Below, piece by piece: positions 1 to 8,458 of a stretch of 19,306 nt of DNA. The translations under genes and the position numbers were made by a program. The stretch comes from Ruminococcaceae bacterium UBA7067 (GTDB lineage: Bacteria; Bacillota; Clostridia; Oscillospirales; Acutalibacteraceae), in NCBI GenBank assembly GCA_002493755.1, contig DKZT01000011.1, positions 1 through 19,306 of the forward strand, written 5' to 3'. Under the pieces are notes generated by a model that worked only from the letters and a program-made list of their open reading frames with translations, did no database searches and was not told the origin of the DNA. Each line of letters begins with the position of its first letter. Position 1 is the first letter of the stretch.

Positions 1-135
1 ATATATTATATTAATATAGCAAACATATTAAATTGTAATGCGAAATTTGCAAAAAGATGTTGACATTTTGAGAAATGTAATATATAATAACCACGTAATA
101 AATCAGTTTTTTCCTTTTTCATATACCTTCCAACT

Positions 136-176
136 AACGCAAGGGCAGAAACGTAAGTTTCTGCCCTTGCGTTTTA
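136..176 (+). terminator. Rho-independent terminator upstream of hemW
   Basis: A perfect 17-bp inverted repeat (136-152 with 157-173) has a 4-nt GTAA loop, and T residues follow its 3' arm. It probably ends a gene that lies left of the window, since 1-135 is AT-rich and holds no convincing coding region. An attenuator for hemW is possible, because hemW starts only about 30 nt downstream. Confidence 0.8.
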
Positions 177-203
177 TCCTAAACTATAAAGCGGTGTGTT
201 TTT

Positions 204-1310
204 ATGCAAGAAAAAATGGGGATCTATATTCATATACCGTTTTGCGGCAAAAAGTGTCCGTACTGCAGCTTTTATTCAGTCGCATATTCAAAAAGCACGG
301 TTGACGAATACTGCCTTAACTTAATTAAAAATATTGAAGCCTACGGCAAGAAATACAGCTCTAAAATAGTGGATACCGTGTATTTCGGCGGCGGAACGCC
401 TTCGCTTATAGGCAGTGATTGGCTGTCAAGAATTTTAAGCTCTGTTACGAGCAGCTTTAGCACAGCTTTAGAAGAGGTCACTGTTGAAGTTAATCCAAGC
501 TCGGGTATGAGGCTTGATTTTGATTTGCTGAAGCGATACGGAGTAAACCGCGTTTCCGTAGGTATGCAATCCGTAAACGAAAATGAGCTGAAGCTTCTCG
601 GCAGAAATCACAGTCCTGATAAGGTTCAGAAGCTGATCGGTAAAATTCATACTGCCGGCATTGATAACATATCTCTTGACCTGATGTGCTGTATCCCTGA
701 GCAGACAATAGCCTCTCTCGGCAAATCTATTGATTTTTGCAATGAGATGGGGGTTCGGCATATTTCCTCATATATGCTTAAGATAGAGGAGGGAACGCCG
801 TTTTTTGCTAATGCCGATAAGCTTAAGCTGCCTGATGAGGATACCGAGAGCGAAATGTATCTTTATATGTGCGACAGACTTTCACGGTACGGGTATCTGC
901 AATACGAAATATCAAACTTTTCAAAGCCCGGCTTTGAGAGCCGACATAATCTTAAATACTGGAACTGCGACGATTATCTCGGCTTAGGGCCGGCGGCGCA
1001 TTCGATGGTTGACAGCAAACGGTTTTATTTTGACAATGATTTTGCAGACTTCTATAACGATAATGCAATTTTTGAAGCTTACGGCGGCGATGAAGAGGAA
1101 TACGCAATGCTCAGGCTTCGTCTGAAAGACGGCTTAAGAGATGACTTGTATTACAGCCGCTATAAAAAGCATATTCCCGATGATTACATTCAAAGAGGTA
1201 AGAAGCTTGAAAAGGCAGGTCTTGTCAGTGTAAGCGATAATGTGGTTTCTCTGACAACAAGAGGTTTTTTGCTTTCTAACTCTGTCACCGCCAAGCTTTT
1301 GTGGGGTTAA
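204..1310 (+). CDS. hemW: Radical SAM heme chaperone HemW
   Basis: A 368-residue protein of the HemW family (formerly called oxygen-independent coproporphyrinogen oxidase-like), which carries heme for insertion into cytosolic or membrane targets. Seen directly: an N-terminal IYIHIPFC stretch followed by the radical-SAM CxxxCxxC cluster motif (Cys14, Cys18, Cys21), GGGTPS at about 62-67, EVNP at 95-98, SVGMQS at about 118-123, and a C-terminal HNLKYW...GLGPAAHS block typical of HemW. True CPO HemN has a longer N-terminal extension, which is absent here. Two in-frame ATGs (204 and 216) are close together and neither has a strong Shine-Dalgarno; the second gives the common MGIYIHIPF start. The gene converges with the gerQ-like gene and their stop codons overlap. 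It looks intact and lies outside the mobile element. Confidence 0.93.
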   Translation: MQEKMGIYIHIPFCGKKCPYCSFYSVAYSKSTVDEYCLNLIKNIEAYGKKYSSKIVDTVYFGGGTPSLIGSDWLSRILSSVTSSFSTALEEVTVEVNPSSGMRLDFDLLKRYGVNRVSVGMQSVNENELKLLGRNHSPDKVQKLIGKIHTAGIDNISLDLMCCIPEQTIASLGKSIDFCNEMGVRHISSYMLKIEEGTPFFANADKLKLPDEDTESEMYLYMCDRLSRYGYLQYEISNFSKPGFESRHNLKYWNCDDYLGLGPAAHSMVDSKRFYFDNDFADFYNDNAIFEAYGGDEEEYAMLRLRLKDGLRDDLYYSRYKKHIPDDYIQRGKKLEKAGLVSVSDNVVSLTTRGFLLSNSVTAKLLWG

Positions 1311-1900
1311 TAGAAGTATCTTACGAATTTTATATTGTAAAAGTCACAGCTTGTAAGGTCATTTGTTCCTATTTCGTTGATAAGAATATAGTTTGCTCCG
1401 ATACCAAGCAGGAAGCCTTCTTTTGTAATAAGGGTGTCGCTGCCGACCAGCATTTGCAGCTCTATTCGCCGTCCTATCTGTGTGCGCATAAAGCCGTTGA
1501 GATATTGTATGCTCTCCCCGGTTACAGGGAAGGGCTGGTTATATTCGGTTATCGGCGCAAGTGACGGCTGTGTAATTTGCGCGTTCCCGACTCCCATTCC
1601 GATTCCGCCGCCCGGCGCTGTCGGCTGAGGCGGTACGGTTACTTCAGGTGTACTCGGCAGTGCCTCTTCCGGGTATCTTGCGATAACGCCCTCTCTGTAT
1701 CCCTCCTCAAGCGTCTGGAGCTTTCTCTCTATTTCGGGATTTATTTGCGTCTGACCGGCTCTGAGGCGTACATTGTAGCTTGCAATCTGTTCAAGCGACG
1801 GTGTGTTCGGCACGACATTTCCCGTGAATTCACACGGACCGCCGGCGCACTCGCCTGATATTCCGTAAATTCTGCCAAAGTCAATGCTGTTGTTATCCAT
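1307..1900 (-). CDS. GerQ-like spore coat/germination protein
   Basis: A 197-residue protein with a low-complexity, Pro/Gly/Gln-rich first 120 residues and a compact C-terminal domain (about 125-197: YLNGFMRTQIGRRIEL... ending KFVRYFY). The C-terminal part resembles GerQ, the coat protein that holds the cortex hydrolase CwlJ in the Bacillus spore coat. The start has a clear GGAGGT site and lies 12 nt after the stop of the cwlJ 3' fragment. The cwlJ-gerQ order is known from bacilli and supports both calls. Its promoter would normally be the one before cwlJ, which now lies 12.4 kb away beyond the inserted element, so expression probably depends on excision or on readthrough. Family assignment rests on recalled similarity and context. 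Confidence 0.62.
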   Translation of the reverse strand: MDNNSIDFGRIYGISGECAGGPCEFTGNVVPNTPSLEQIASYNVRLRAGQTQINPEIERKLQTLEEGYREGVIARYPEEALPSTPEVTVPPQPTAPGGGIGMGVGNAQITQPSLAPITEYNQPFPVTGESIQYLNGFMRTQIGRRIELQMLVGSDTLITKEGFLLGIGANYILINEIGTNDLTSCDFYNIKFVRYFY

Positions 1901-1912
1901 ATGTTACCTCCG

Positions 1913-2305
1913 CTAAGTTAATCTGTATTTTTCGGTTGGAGAATAAAAACAGTGATCCCCAATCCTGTTGTAAATTACGCCTATCTGATTCGCCGGGAAA
2001 TATCTTGGACAGGTGTTTGAATAGGGGTTGAAAAAGAAAATGGAATTTCCCACTGCCGAAAGAGTATTGCCTCCAAGCGCCCAATCGACTATTTCATAAT
2101 GAACATCTGTCGGGTTCATATTGTATATGTTCTGTGAGTTGTATTGACCACCTACGGTGGTTCTCATACACACAAATTGACCCTGTTGCTCAATAATAGC
2201 GCGTACATCTCCGCCGTTGCTTACTCTGGCGAATTCTCCGTATTCAATATTTGCCCTGTTCATTATTATGGAGGCGACAGCCCTCATTCCATCTTCGCCT
2301 TCACC
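1913..2305 (-). pseudogene. cwlJ: 3' fragment of interrupted CwlJ/SleB-like spore cortex hydrolase
   Basis: This fragment encodes the bulk of a CwlJ/SleB-type (Hydrolase_2 family) cell-wall hydrolase, which degrades spore cortex during germination. The frame starts at GGT (2305-2303) with GEGEDGMRAVASIIMNR, continues with GQFVC, NIYNM and FFFNPYS blocks, and ends GDHCFYSPTEKY, matching the CwlJ pattern through its C-terminus. An in-frame TAG (2308-2306) lies directly upstream, so it cannot be read from further upstream here; the first Met is at 2287. The missing 18 codons, including the Glu of the CEAGG motif that corresponds to the catalytic Glu, are found intact at 14737-14790 on the same strand. 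The gene is therefore split by an insertion. Joined, it gives 148 codons, close to Bacillus CwlJ (about 142). Confidence 0.88.
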
Positions 2306-2323
2306 CTAAGCCCGAACTTAAGG
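2286..2323 (-). other. attL: left element/chromosome junction
   Basis: The core GG on the minus strand is at 2305-2304 (plus-strand CC). The element arm, 2323 to 2306, reads CCTTAAGTTCGGGCTTAG toward the core. The chromosomal arm, 2303 to 2286, is cwlJ coding sequence ending ATGGAAT. The element arm matches the opposite-junction arm at 13 of 18 positions and at the same distance from the core. Agreement extends outward as AT-N-T before CCTTAAG. This symmetry fixes the crossover dinucleotide among several nearby GG candidates. Confidence 0.85.
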
Positions 2324-2573
2324 AAATGCGGCGGCTTCATCTGTCGATTTAACCCGTTTTTGTGTCGTTTTGTGCACTATGTATTGAATTATAAACAAAT
2401 TTAATATAATATGACAACAGTTGGAAATATATTGTTGTGATTTAACAGACTGATATTGTAGGGGTGATAATATGTATCGTAGGTGATAATAATTTTAAAA
2501 AAATAGTGAGTGCTTTGTTATTATTCATTACTGATCCGCTAATCAAGTTAATCCTTATATTATTCGGCAGATA

Positions 2574-2602
2574 TTGACAATTTTATTTATCTATGTTATA
2601 AT
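2574..2602 (+). promoter_or_regulatory. Consensus sigma-A promoter at element left end
   Basis: A perfect -35 TTGACA (2574-2579) and perfect -10 TATAAT (2597-2602) are separated by exactly 17 nt. Transcription would begin near 2609 and run toward the pilin genes. It lies in the 2306-2780 stretch, which otherwise holds no credible gene. Confidence 0.75.
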
Positions 2603-2608
2603 ATTTTG

Positions 2609-2755
2609 CAAATTTAAGCTACGGTCTTCAATTCAATATAAAATATGTAAAACGGTGTTGCAAGGCGTTAATAGGGTATTGATTTTGGGTTCTAAAAGAA
2701 TAATTAAAGAACTAACAGCTCTAAATCCGCAAGTTGTTGCGGATTTATGCTTTTA
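2609..2755 (+). ncRNA. Candidate leader RNA or small RNA between promoter and hairpin
   Basis: The interval runs from the predicted start of the consensus promoter to the hairpin at 2723-2746. There is no ORF with a ribosome site. It could be a stable small RNA of about 140 nt, or a leader whose terminator controls the pilin genes. No known RNA family was recognised. The call rests only on the promoter-plus-terminator arrangement. Confidence 0.3.
2723..2755 (+). terminator. Terminator-like hairpin in element leader
   Basis: A perfect 10-bp inverted repeat, AAATCCGCAA (2723-2732) with TTGCGGATTT (2737-2746), has a 4-nt loop and is followed by ATGCTTTT. The T tract is interrupted, so efficiency is uncertain. 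Confidence 0.5.
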
Positions 2756-2780
2756 AGCATTAATTGAATAAATATTACTT

Positions 2781-3045
2781 ATGAGTGTAACATTAGCGCC
2801 GGTTGGATACCTCCTGCTTGATGAGCCGATAAAAATAACTATCGACGTTTCCAAAAATGCAGCAATCGTTGATGGCATATAAAAACAATTGCTGAAAAGG
2901 AGGTCAACATAGAACTCGCAAACTACCTGACGTTGCATATTTCTGTTTCAGACTTAATGTTACAGGAATTTGGTATATGTAAGCGGGACTGCTACTCTTG
3001 CTTACGGCGGCTGTAAGCCTGCCGTGGCTTATTGACAAAAGTTAA
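2781..3045 (+). pseudogene. Remnant of a pilin C-terminus (SpaA/CnaB domain end and anchor)
   Basis: Translated piecewise, this region reads APVGYLLLDEPIKITIDV then NAAIVDG, typical of the last strand of a SpaA/CnaB domain. In the next frame it continues IKTIAEKEVNIELANYLTL and ISVSDLML, and in a third frame (T)GIWYM followed by AGLLLLLTAAVSL. That last run is the hydrophobic helix of an LPxTG sorting signal. At least two frame changes and a stop are needed, and everything N-terminal to about 2793 is missing. It is a decayed or badly assembled C-terminal fragment of a second pilin that once preceded the next gene. Confidence 0.6.
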
Positions 3046-3072
3046 ATAATAAAATCAGAAAGGGAAATAAGT

Positions 3073-4600
3073 ATGAAAACTAAAAAATTACCCGTCATTC
3101 TTCTGGCAATACTGATGGTGTTCTCTGTATTGCCGATCGGAGCTTTTGCGGCTCAACAACACTAACTGCTGTTTCTCCTAATCCTACAGCTTCAATTACA
3201 GTTGAAAAAGCCGTAAAAGGCGACACACTGGCTGCTTACAAAATAATCGACATTACTTATGACTCCGCAACAAATAATGTTACCCACAAGTGGAATGAGA
3301 ATTTCAAAACTTATTTTGAAAATACTGCCTATGATACTGTTGATAAGTTTACTAATCTTACTGACGATTCGGATGAATTAAAAAATCTGCTTTCCGCCCT
3401 TCCCGCTTATATTGACCAAGACAATATAGCTTTATAGCTTTTGAACAAGAGCAAACAGTTGATGACGATAAATCAGCAACATTTGCAGATCTTGCAATGG
3501 GTGAATATTTTATTCTTCCTACCTCTTCAACATCAGTTTATCAGTTAATGCTGAGTAAGATTGAGCCAACAAAGCCGTCAGAAACTACCGGTAACTACAC
3601 TATTGATGATATTTCTTTTATTGCCAAGCATAAAGAGGCAAGTATAGATAAAACGGCTGATAAAACAAGCGTTACAAAGGGAGAAAAGGTTAAATACACA
3701 ATTGAAGCAGATATTCCGACATATGCAAGTGATACGGCAGACAGAACTTTCTCTATTACTGATAAGATGGCAGACGGTCTTGCATTAGATGATTATTCTC
3801 TCACACTTACAGTTAACGGCACATCTGTTGATAATACAGATAATGTAGCCTATACACTTGATAAAAATGCAGTAACACCGGATGATTACACTTTCAAAAT
3901 CAGTGTAGATAACACTCAGTATGATGCAAGCTGGAGAGCAAACATAGCTAAAAAGCTTGTTATCTCATACACAGCTACACTTAAAAATGATACCAAAACC
4001 GAGGTTAATGTAGCAGAAACAAACACCGCTACTTTTGACTATTCTTTCTATCCTTACGTTGCAGGGTCACACAATCAACAAACTGACACCGTAGATGTAA
4101 AAACCTTTAAAATTAAGGTTGACAAATACAAATCAGGAGAACCTAAGACAAAATTAGCCGGTGCAACCTTTGCTCTTTACAGAACATTATTAGACGGTGA
4201 AACAGGTGGTGTGGAGATTCCGCTCGCAAAAGATCTTTCAAAAAACACGATTCAAGGTAAACTTCTTGAGACTTTGACCACGGATGCCAACGGTGTAGCT
4301 TCTTTTAAGAAATATGAAGCCAACGGAACAAAGTACAATTACTATTTGGTTGAAACCAAGGCTCCGTCGGGCTACAATCTACTTACAAGTGCAATTAAGG
4401 TTAATTTCACTGATACAGACGTAGCAGAAAGAGCAGGTGTTTTCACAGTACAGGTTGCAAACAGCTCCGGAATCGAACTCCCGATCACCGGCGGTATGGG
4501 TACAGTTATTTTCACTGCGCTCGGTATTGCGCTGATGGGCACAGCTTTGACGGCTTATATTATATTCCGCAAAAAGGTTAAAGCAAAAGAAAGCAGATAA
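3073..4600 (+). pseudogene. LPxTG fimbrial major pilin, broken by two frameshifts
   Basis: A sortase-polymerised pilin with an isopeptide-forming D1 domain and a SpaA/CnaB domain. The ATG at 3073 follows AAAGGG and opens a signal peptide (MKTKKLPVILLAILMVF... ending AFA-A) that hits a stop at once. Restoring one A in the AA run near 3155 continues as TTLTAVSPNPTASITVEKAV. That frame stops near 3436, and one more T in the TTT run at 3431-3433 continues as AFIAFEQEQTVDDDKSATFA into the long frame that contains 3497-4600. With both repairs it is 509 residues. In the long frame (numbered from the Met at 3497): D1 domain at about 45-185, CnaB domain at about 203-310 with ETKAPSGY at 286-293, LPITGG at 328-333, membrane helix and KK tail. 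The two single-base losses in homopolymers may be sequencing errors, in which case the gene is intact. Confidence 0.82.
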
Positions 4601-4620
4601 ATTCCGACTGTGTTGGTAAA

Positions 4621-4648
4621 GGGCGGCGAATGGTTCGCCGCCCTTTTT
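4621..4648 (+). terminator. Rho-independent terminator after pilin
   Basis: A 10-bp GC-rich perfect stem (4621-4630 with 4634-4643) with a 3-nt TGG loop is followed by five T residues. It lies between pilin and sortase, where partial termination usually sets more pilin than sortase transcript. Confidence 0.88.
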
Positions 4649-4674
4649 GCACGATAAAGAAAGGAGGAAACAGC

Positions 4675-5082
4675 TTGAAAAAGGTATTGCCAACCATTCT
4701 GATTATTCTTGTTTTTTTATCAGGGATTGTTGTTTTTATCTATCCGGCGGTTTCCAACTACCTTTATGGAAAAAACAGCACTCAGGCTATTACCGAGCAT
4801 ACGGAAAGCGTGTCAAAATTGACTCCGAAACAAATTGCAGATGAAAAGGAAGCAGTTTACCGTTACAACAAAAGCCTGTTTGAAAACGCATCAGTGCTGA
4901 CAGACCCGTTTGACCCGGACGCTTATCCGATAACGGACGGTGAATACACCAAGCTTTTAGCTTTTGATAAAGTAATGGCATATGTCGAAATCCCCGCTAT
5001 TGATGTGTACTTGCCGATTTACCACGGAACAGATGAAGAAACACTGCTGAACGGCGTAGGTCATCTTGCCTGCCTGAAGTGA
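4675..5082 (+). pseudogene. Class C (pilus) sortase, truncated before catalytic residues
   Basis: The TTG start at 4675 has a strong AAGGAGG site (4661-4667). It encodes an N-terminal membrane helix (residues about 5-25), a soluble region, and AYVEIPAIDVYLPIYHGTDE followed by LLNGVGHL, a hallmark segment of pilus-polymerising class C sortases. The protein ends after 135 residues with ACLK and a stop, about half the usual 260-300. The later TGH histidine, TLxTC cysteine and catalytic arginine are all absent. At about 5066-5069 the sequence passes directly into a dynamin-like GTPase in another frame, so the 3' half of srtC has been deleted (or a gap collapsed). It cannot be active as written. 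Confidence 0.85.
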
Positions 5083-6312
5083 AGAAAATCAAACGGGAGC
5101 TGGAACGAAAAAAATTCACGGTTGCAGTTGTCGGCGAGTTCAGTAAGGGTAAAAGCACATTCATAAATAAGCTGCTCGGCAGAGAATTTTTACCAACAGG
5201 CAATCTGCCTACAACAGCTATTCTTACAAAGATAAGGTACAATCCAAAAGAAATGATTATACTTTTTGATTATCACGGCAACAAGAAAAAGGTTATGCCG
5301 TTATCAATAAAGTCGTGGCAAGGAATGACAGCTGATATTGACGGAAATGACCCTGAGCGTATAAAGCTTACCGAGGTATGGCTTGAGCAGCGTGTGCTGT
5401 CGGTGATGGATACAGCCCTTGCTTCGCTTGATGAGCAAAAGCTGCTTATACAGGCTGATGAAAAGAAGAGAGAAACTGATAGCCGAAAAGAAATTAATGC
5501 TTTCAAGAGCCTCGGTTGAGTGGGATAATTTGCGGCTGGAAATGCTCAAAAGATGCAGTATTTGCTATAAACGGCTGCTTGAAATAATTGATGAGCATAA
5601 AATTAAAATCACCGAGCGCTTGCAGTATGAGGCAGCTCACGCAGGTAATCCGGAAACCTGGTGGAAGGAGGATTACCCGTACAGACTAAAGGTTGAGATT
5701 ATGAATATGTCCTCGGGTGTTGAGAGCTTTGTAACAAGGACGATAAACGAAGACCTCAGATGGCTGAATATTACGCTGAGCAATCAGTTTAAAACGCAAA
5801 TTCTATTTGACAAAGGCTCAGGTCCTGAGGACATCAGGAAACCGTTTGATAATATCCGGTTTGAAAATTCAATAGAATTTGAGGATATAGCAAAAAAGAG
5901 AAATATGGTAAGAGCCGGAACTGCCGCTCTGACCGCAGCCAGCTATTTGGTGTTAACACCCTTGGGACTGCCGTATCTTGTCGCGTCACTCGGAATAGGA
6001 ACAGGCAGCTCGATAATCACCGAAAAGGTATTCAAGGGTAAAATTGAAAATCAAAAGGCTAAGATTAAAGAGGTTATAGCGCAGAATGTTCCCGAGGTAA
6101 TAGACAGCGCAACAATGCAGACCAAGGAACGGCTTAATATGAGGTACAATGAAATTATAAAATCGGCAAGAGAAAAGGAGGATTCGTGGATGGCTGTTCA
6201 GAGCGAGGCTATCGAAAACAGCGTTAAAACAGTAAACCCTAAGTGCGAAGAAATACTCGACAGCAATATTGCGGATATTAAAAGCCTATACAGCAGAATA
6301 CAAAAATATTAA
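5067..6312 (+). pseudogene. Dynamin-like GTPase 1, N-truncated, internally deleted and frameshifted
   Basis: From GTG 5079 the frame reads an intact G1 P-loop GEFSKGKS (residues 19-26) and a G2 PTT. It then jumps at about 5392 from LTEVWLEQ to RVLSVMDTALASL. The segment that should hold G3 (DxPG) and G4 (TKxD) is missing, so GTP hydrolysis is not expected. A second change, an extra A in AAAA at 5461-5464, moves the frame; the rest is read to 6312 as a helical region and a hydrophobic hairpin (TAALTAASYLVLTPLGLP...), the membrane-binding part of bacterial dynamins. Repaired length is about 410 residues, short for the family. In-frame codons before GTG read CLPEV, so the original start lies upstream and was lost at the sortase junction. 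Confidence 0.8.
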
Positions 6313-6345
6313 TGCTATAAATTCAGAACAACGGAGGTAGAAACA

Positions 6346-8391
6346 ATGAGTATCAATAAGAATATGGGAGCACAGGATTATGAACAGCTTAAGAAAAAAC
6401 AGTTGCAGCTTGCGGGAATTGCCAATCAGGCAAAGGTTGCGGCTGAGGTCCTTAATATGTCGCAGTACAGCGAGAATCTGAGCAAAATGAAAGATAAAAT
6501 TGAAAACGATTCTTTCAAAATTCAGATTGTCGGTACTTTTAAAAACGGAAAGAGCACCTTTATCAATTCCTTCCTCGGCGAGGAAATTCTTCCCGCATAC
6601 ACTCTTCCGTGTACAGCCGTAATCAACGAGGTAAAATACGGCAGTGAGAAAAGGGCTATATTGCATTTCCGCAATCCGTTGCCGGATGTACTCCCGAATG
6701 AAATACCCGATAAGGCTCTGAACCATATGCGAAAGCATAATATGCACGATATTCCTCCTTTGGAGATTCCTTATGACGAAATCGAAAGCTATGTTGTCAT
6801 TCCGATCGGAAAGGAAGTCGAGGAAGCAATAAAGGAAAGTCCGTATGAAAAGGTAGAACTTTTCTGGCCGATGGATTTGCTCAAAAACGGCGTTGAAATT
6901 GTTGACTCTCCCGGCTTGGACGAGGATGAAGTAAGAACAAAGGTCACAATGGACTATCTTACAAAGGCAGACGCGATTATTTTCCTTTTGAGAGTAGATC
7001 GGCTTTGCGGACAGAAGGAAATGGAATTTGTCCAATACAGCCTTAAAGGAAACGGATTTGAAAACCCGTTCTTTGTAATAAGCCGCTTTGATATGATAAA
7101 CTCGGAAAGAGAAAAACAGCAGATTAAAACCTATACATACAGCAAGCTCAGGGATTATACTACCTTTGGCGAAAACGGATTTTATTTTGTTTCAGCGTTA
7201 AACGCATTAGAGGGAAAAGTTAACAGTGATTTACAGAAATATCAAAGCTCCGGTATGCCCGAATTTGAAAAGAGACTGTCGCAGTTTTTGACAAAGGAAA
7301 GAGGAGTTGCAAAGCTTTCACAGCCTGCAAAAGAGCTTAAAAGAATCCTCGGAAACGAGGCTCTGGACAAGATTATTCCTCAGCAGAGAGCCCTGCTTGA
7401 AACCTCTCTTGATGAGGTAAAAGCCAGATATGAAAATGTTAAGCCTAGGCTTGAAGATTTACAGAAAAAGAAAGAAATCCTCAAGGAAAGCATCGACACT
7501 AAAATCAGCACGGCTCTGCCCGAGATTAAAAAGTGTGTGCTTCAGAATTATTCCGATTTGGCAAGCAGCGTCAGAACCTGGAGCCGAGAGTGTGTGATAA
7601 AGACAAAGATCGGCTTCATTCCGAAAAAAGATAATATCAGCGCCGCGACCGAGGAGGTAACAAGATATATTACCGAACAAATTGAGAGCAACCAGCTTGA
7701 ATGGAAAAACAATACTCTTACACCTCTCATTAATGACAAGATCTCGGAAATTTTCGGTACAGTTGAGTCTGATGTGAAAAGACTGTTTGATGAAATTGAC
7801 AGCATCAACCTTGAGCTTTCGGGTAATCATGACGTCAATACCGAAAACGATGTTCCGACATGGCAAAGGGTTGTCGGTACTGTCGGCGGCTTTGTGCTCG
7901 GCGGACCTGCGCTGGCTCAGTCGGGAAATATGTTCGGTATAGGCAAGGAATTTGCAAAAACACTTGCAATCGAGGTCGGCGCATTTGCACTTCTGTCTGC
8001 TTTTTCGCTTTTAAATCCGGTTACTATGATCGGAACCGTTGTTGTGCTTATTATTCGTAATTTCGGAAAAGGCGAGAGCAAGGTAACGGAAAAAATAAAA
8101 GATACAGTTGCAGACGAAATGATAAAACAGCTTAACAGCCAGAAAGACGCAAGTGTTGATAAAATTGTCGGTGAAATCGACAAGGAGCTGTCACAGCTTT
8201 CCGATACTATCACAAGCTCGGTTGATATTGAAATTAACGAGGTTAATAACCAGGTTCAGGAGGTTATTGCCGAGATGGAAAAGGGACAGGCGAATATTGA
8301 CGCAAGAAAAGCAGAGCTTTGTGAGTGTGAACAACAGGTTAAGCAGCTTATCTCAAATACCGATGATTTTATTATGGATTTAATCAGCTGA
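6346..8391 (+). CDS. Dynamin-family GTPase 2 with membrane hairpin
   Basis: A 681-residue bacterial dynamin-like protein. A GGAGGT site (6333-6338) supports the ATG at 6346. Seen: a helical N-terminus, P-loop GTFKNGKS (63-70), G2 Thr in LPCTA (87-91), G3 DSPGLD (187-192), and a non-canonical G4 SRFD (246-249) in place of TKxD. Next come a long helical stalk (about 330-500), a hydrophobic hairpin (about 507-575, rich in Gly, Ala, Leu and Val) and a C-terminal coiled region. Known members bind and remodel or fuse membranes after GTP-driven assembly, and some protect cells against phage. Pairs of different dynamins often act together, and dynamin 3 follows directly. Specific function is not known. 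Confidence 0.85.
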   Translation: MSINKNMGAQDYEQLKKKQLQLAGIANQAKVAAEVLNMSQYSENLSKMKDKIENDSFKIQIVGTFKNGKSTFINSFLGEEILPAYTLPCTAVINEVKYGSEKRAILHFRNPLPDVLPNEIPDKALNHMRKHNMHDIPPLEIPYDEIESYVVIPIGKEVEEAIKESPYEKVELFWPMDLLKNGVEIVDSPGLDEDEVRTKVTMDYLTKADAIIFLLRVDRLCGQKEMEFVQYSLKGNGFENPFFVISRFDMINSEREKQQIKTYTYSKLRDYTTFGENGFYFVSALNALEGKVNSDLQKYQSSGMPEFEKRLSQFLTKERGVAKLSQPAKELKRILGNEALDKIIPQQRALLETSLDEVKARYENVKPRLEDLQKKKEILKESIDTKISTALPEIKKCVLQNYSDLASSVRTWSRECVIKTKIGFIPKKDNISAATEEVTRYITEQIESNQLEWKNNTLTPLINDKISEIFGTVESDVKRLFDEIDSINLELSGNHDVNTENDVPTWQRVVGTVGGFVLGGPALAQSGNMFGIGKEFAKTLAIEVGAFALLSAFSLLNPVTMIGTVVVLIIRNFGKGESKVTEKIKDTVADEMIKQLNSQKDASVDKIVGEIDKELSQLSDTITSSVDIEINEVNNQVQEVIAEMEKGQANIDARKAELCECEQQVKQLISNTDDFIMDLIS

Positions 8392-8458
8392 TTATCTCCT
8401 TTCTGCTGTCGCTTTCCTTATCATCAGCAGTACGCTGTAAATGCGGAGGTGTAAAAAC

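Noticed and set aside
38..304. 88-codon frame on the plus strand over the terminator and hemW start
   Set aside because: It reads through the perfect terminator stem, has no ribosome site and overlaps hemW in another frame.
1913..2287. Stand-alone 124-codon hydrolase gene starting at ATG 2287
   Set aside because: The codons before it (GEGEDG) are family sequence, the catalytic-Glu segment is missing, and there is no ribosome site. The real start is at 14790.
2574..2756. 60-codon frame starting in the promoter -35 box
   Set aside because: Its start lies inside TTGACA, upstream of the predicted transcript start, and there is no ribosome site or recognisable protein.
8441..8458. ATG 8441 as the start of dynamin 3
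   Set aside because: The GGAGGT site lies within these codons and is well placed for TTG 8459 instead.
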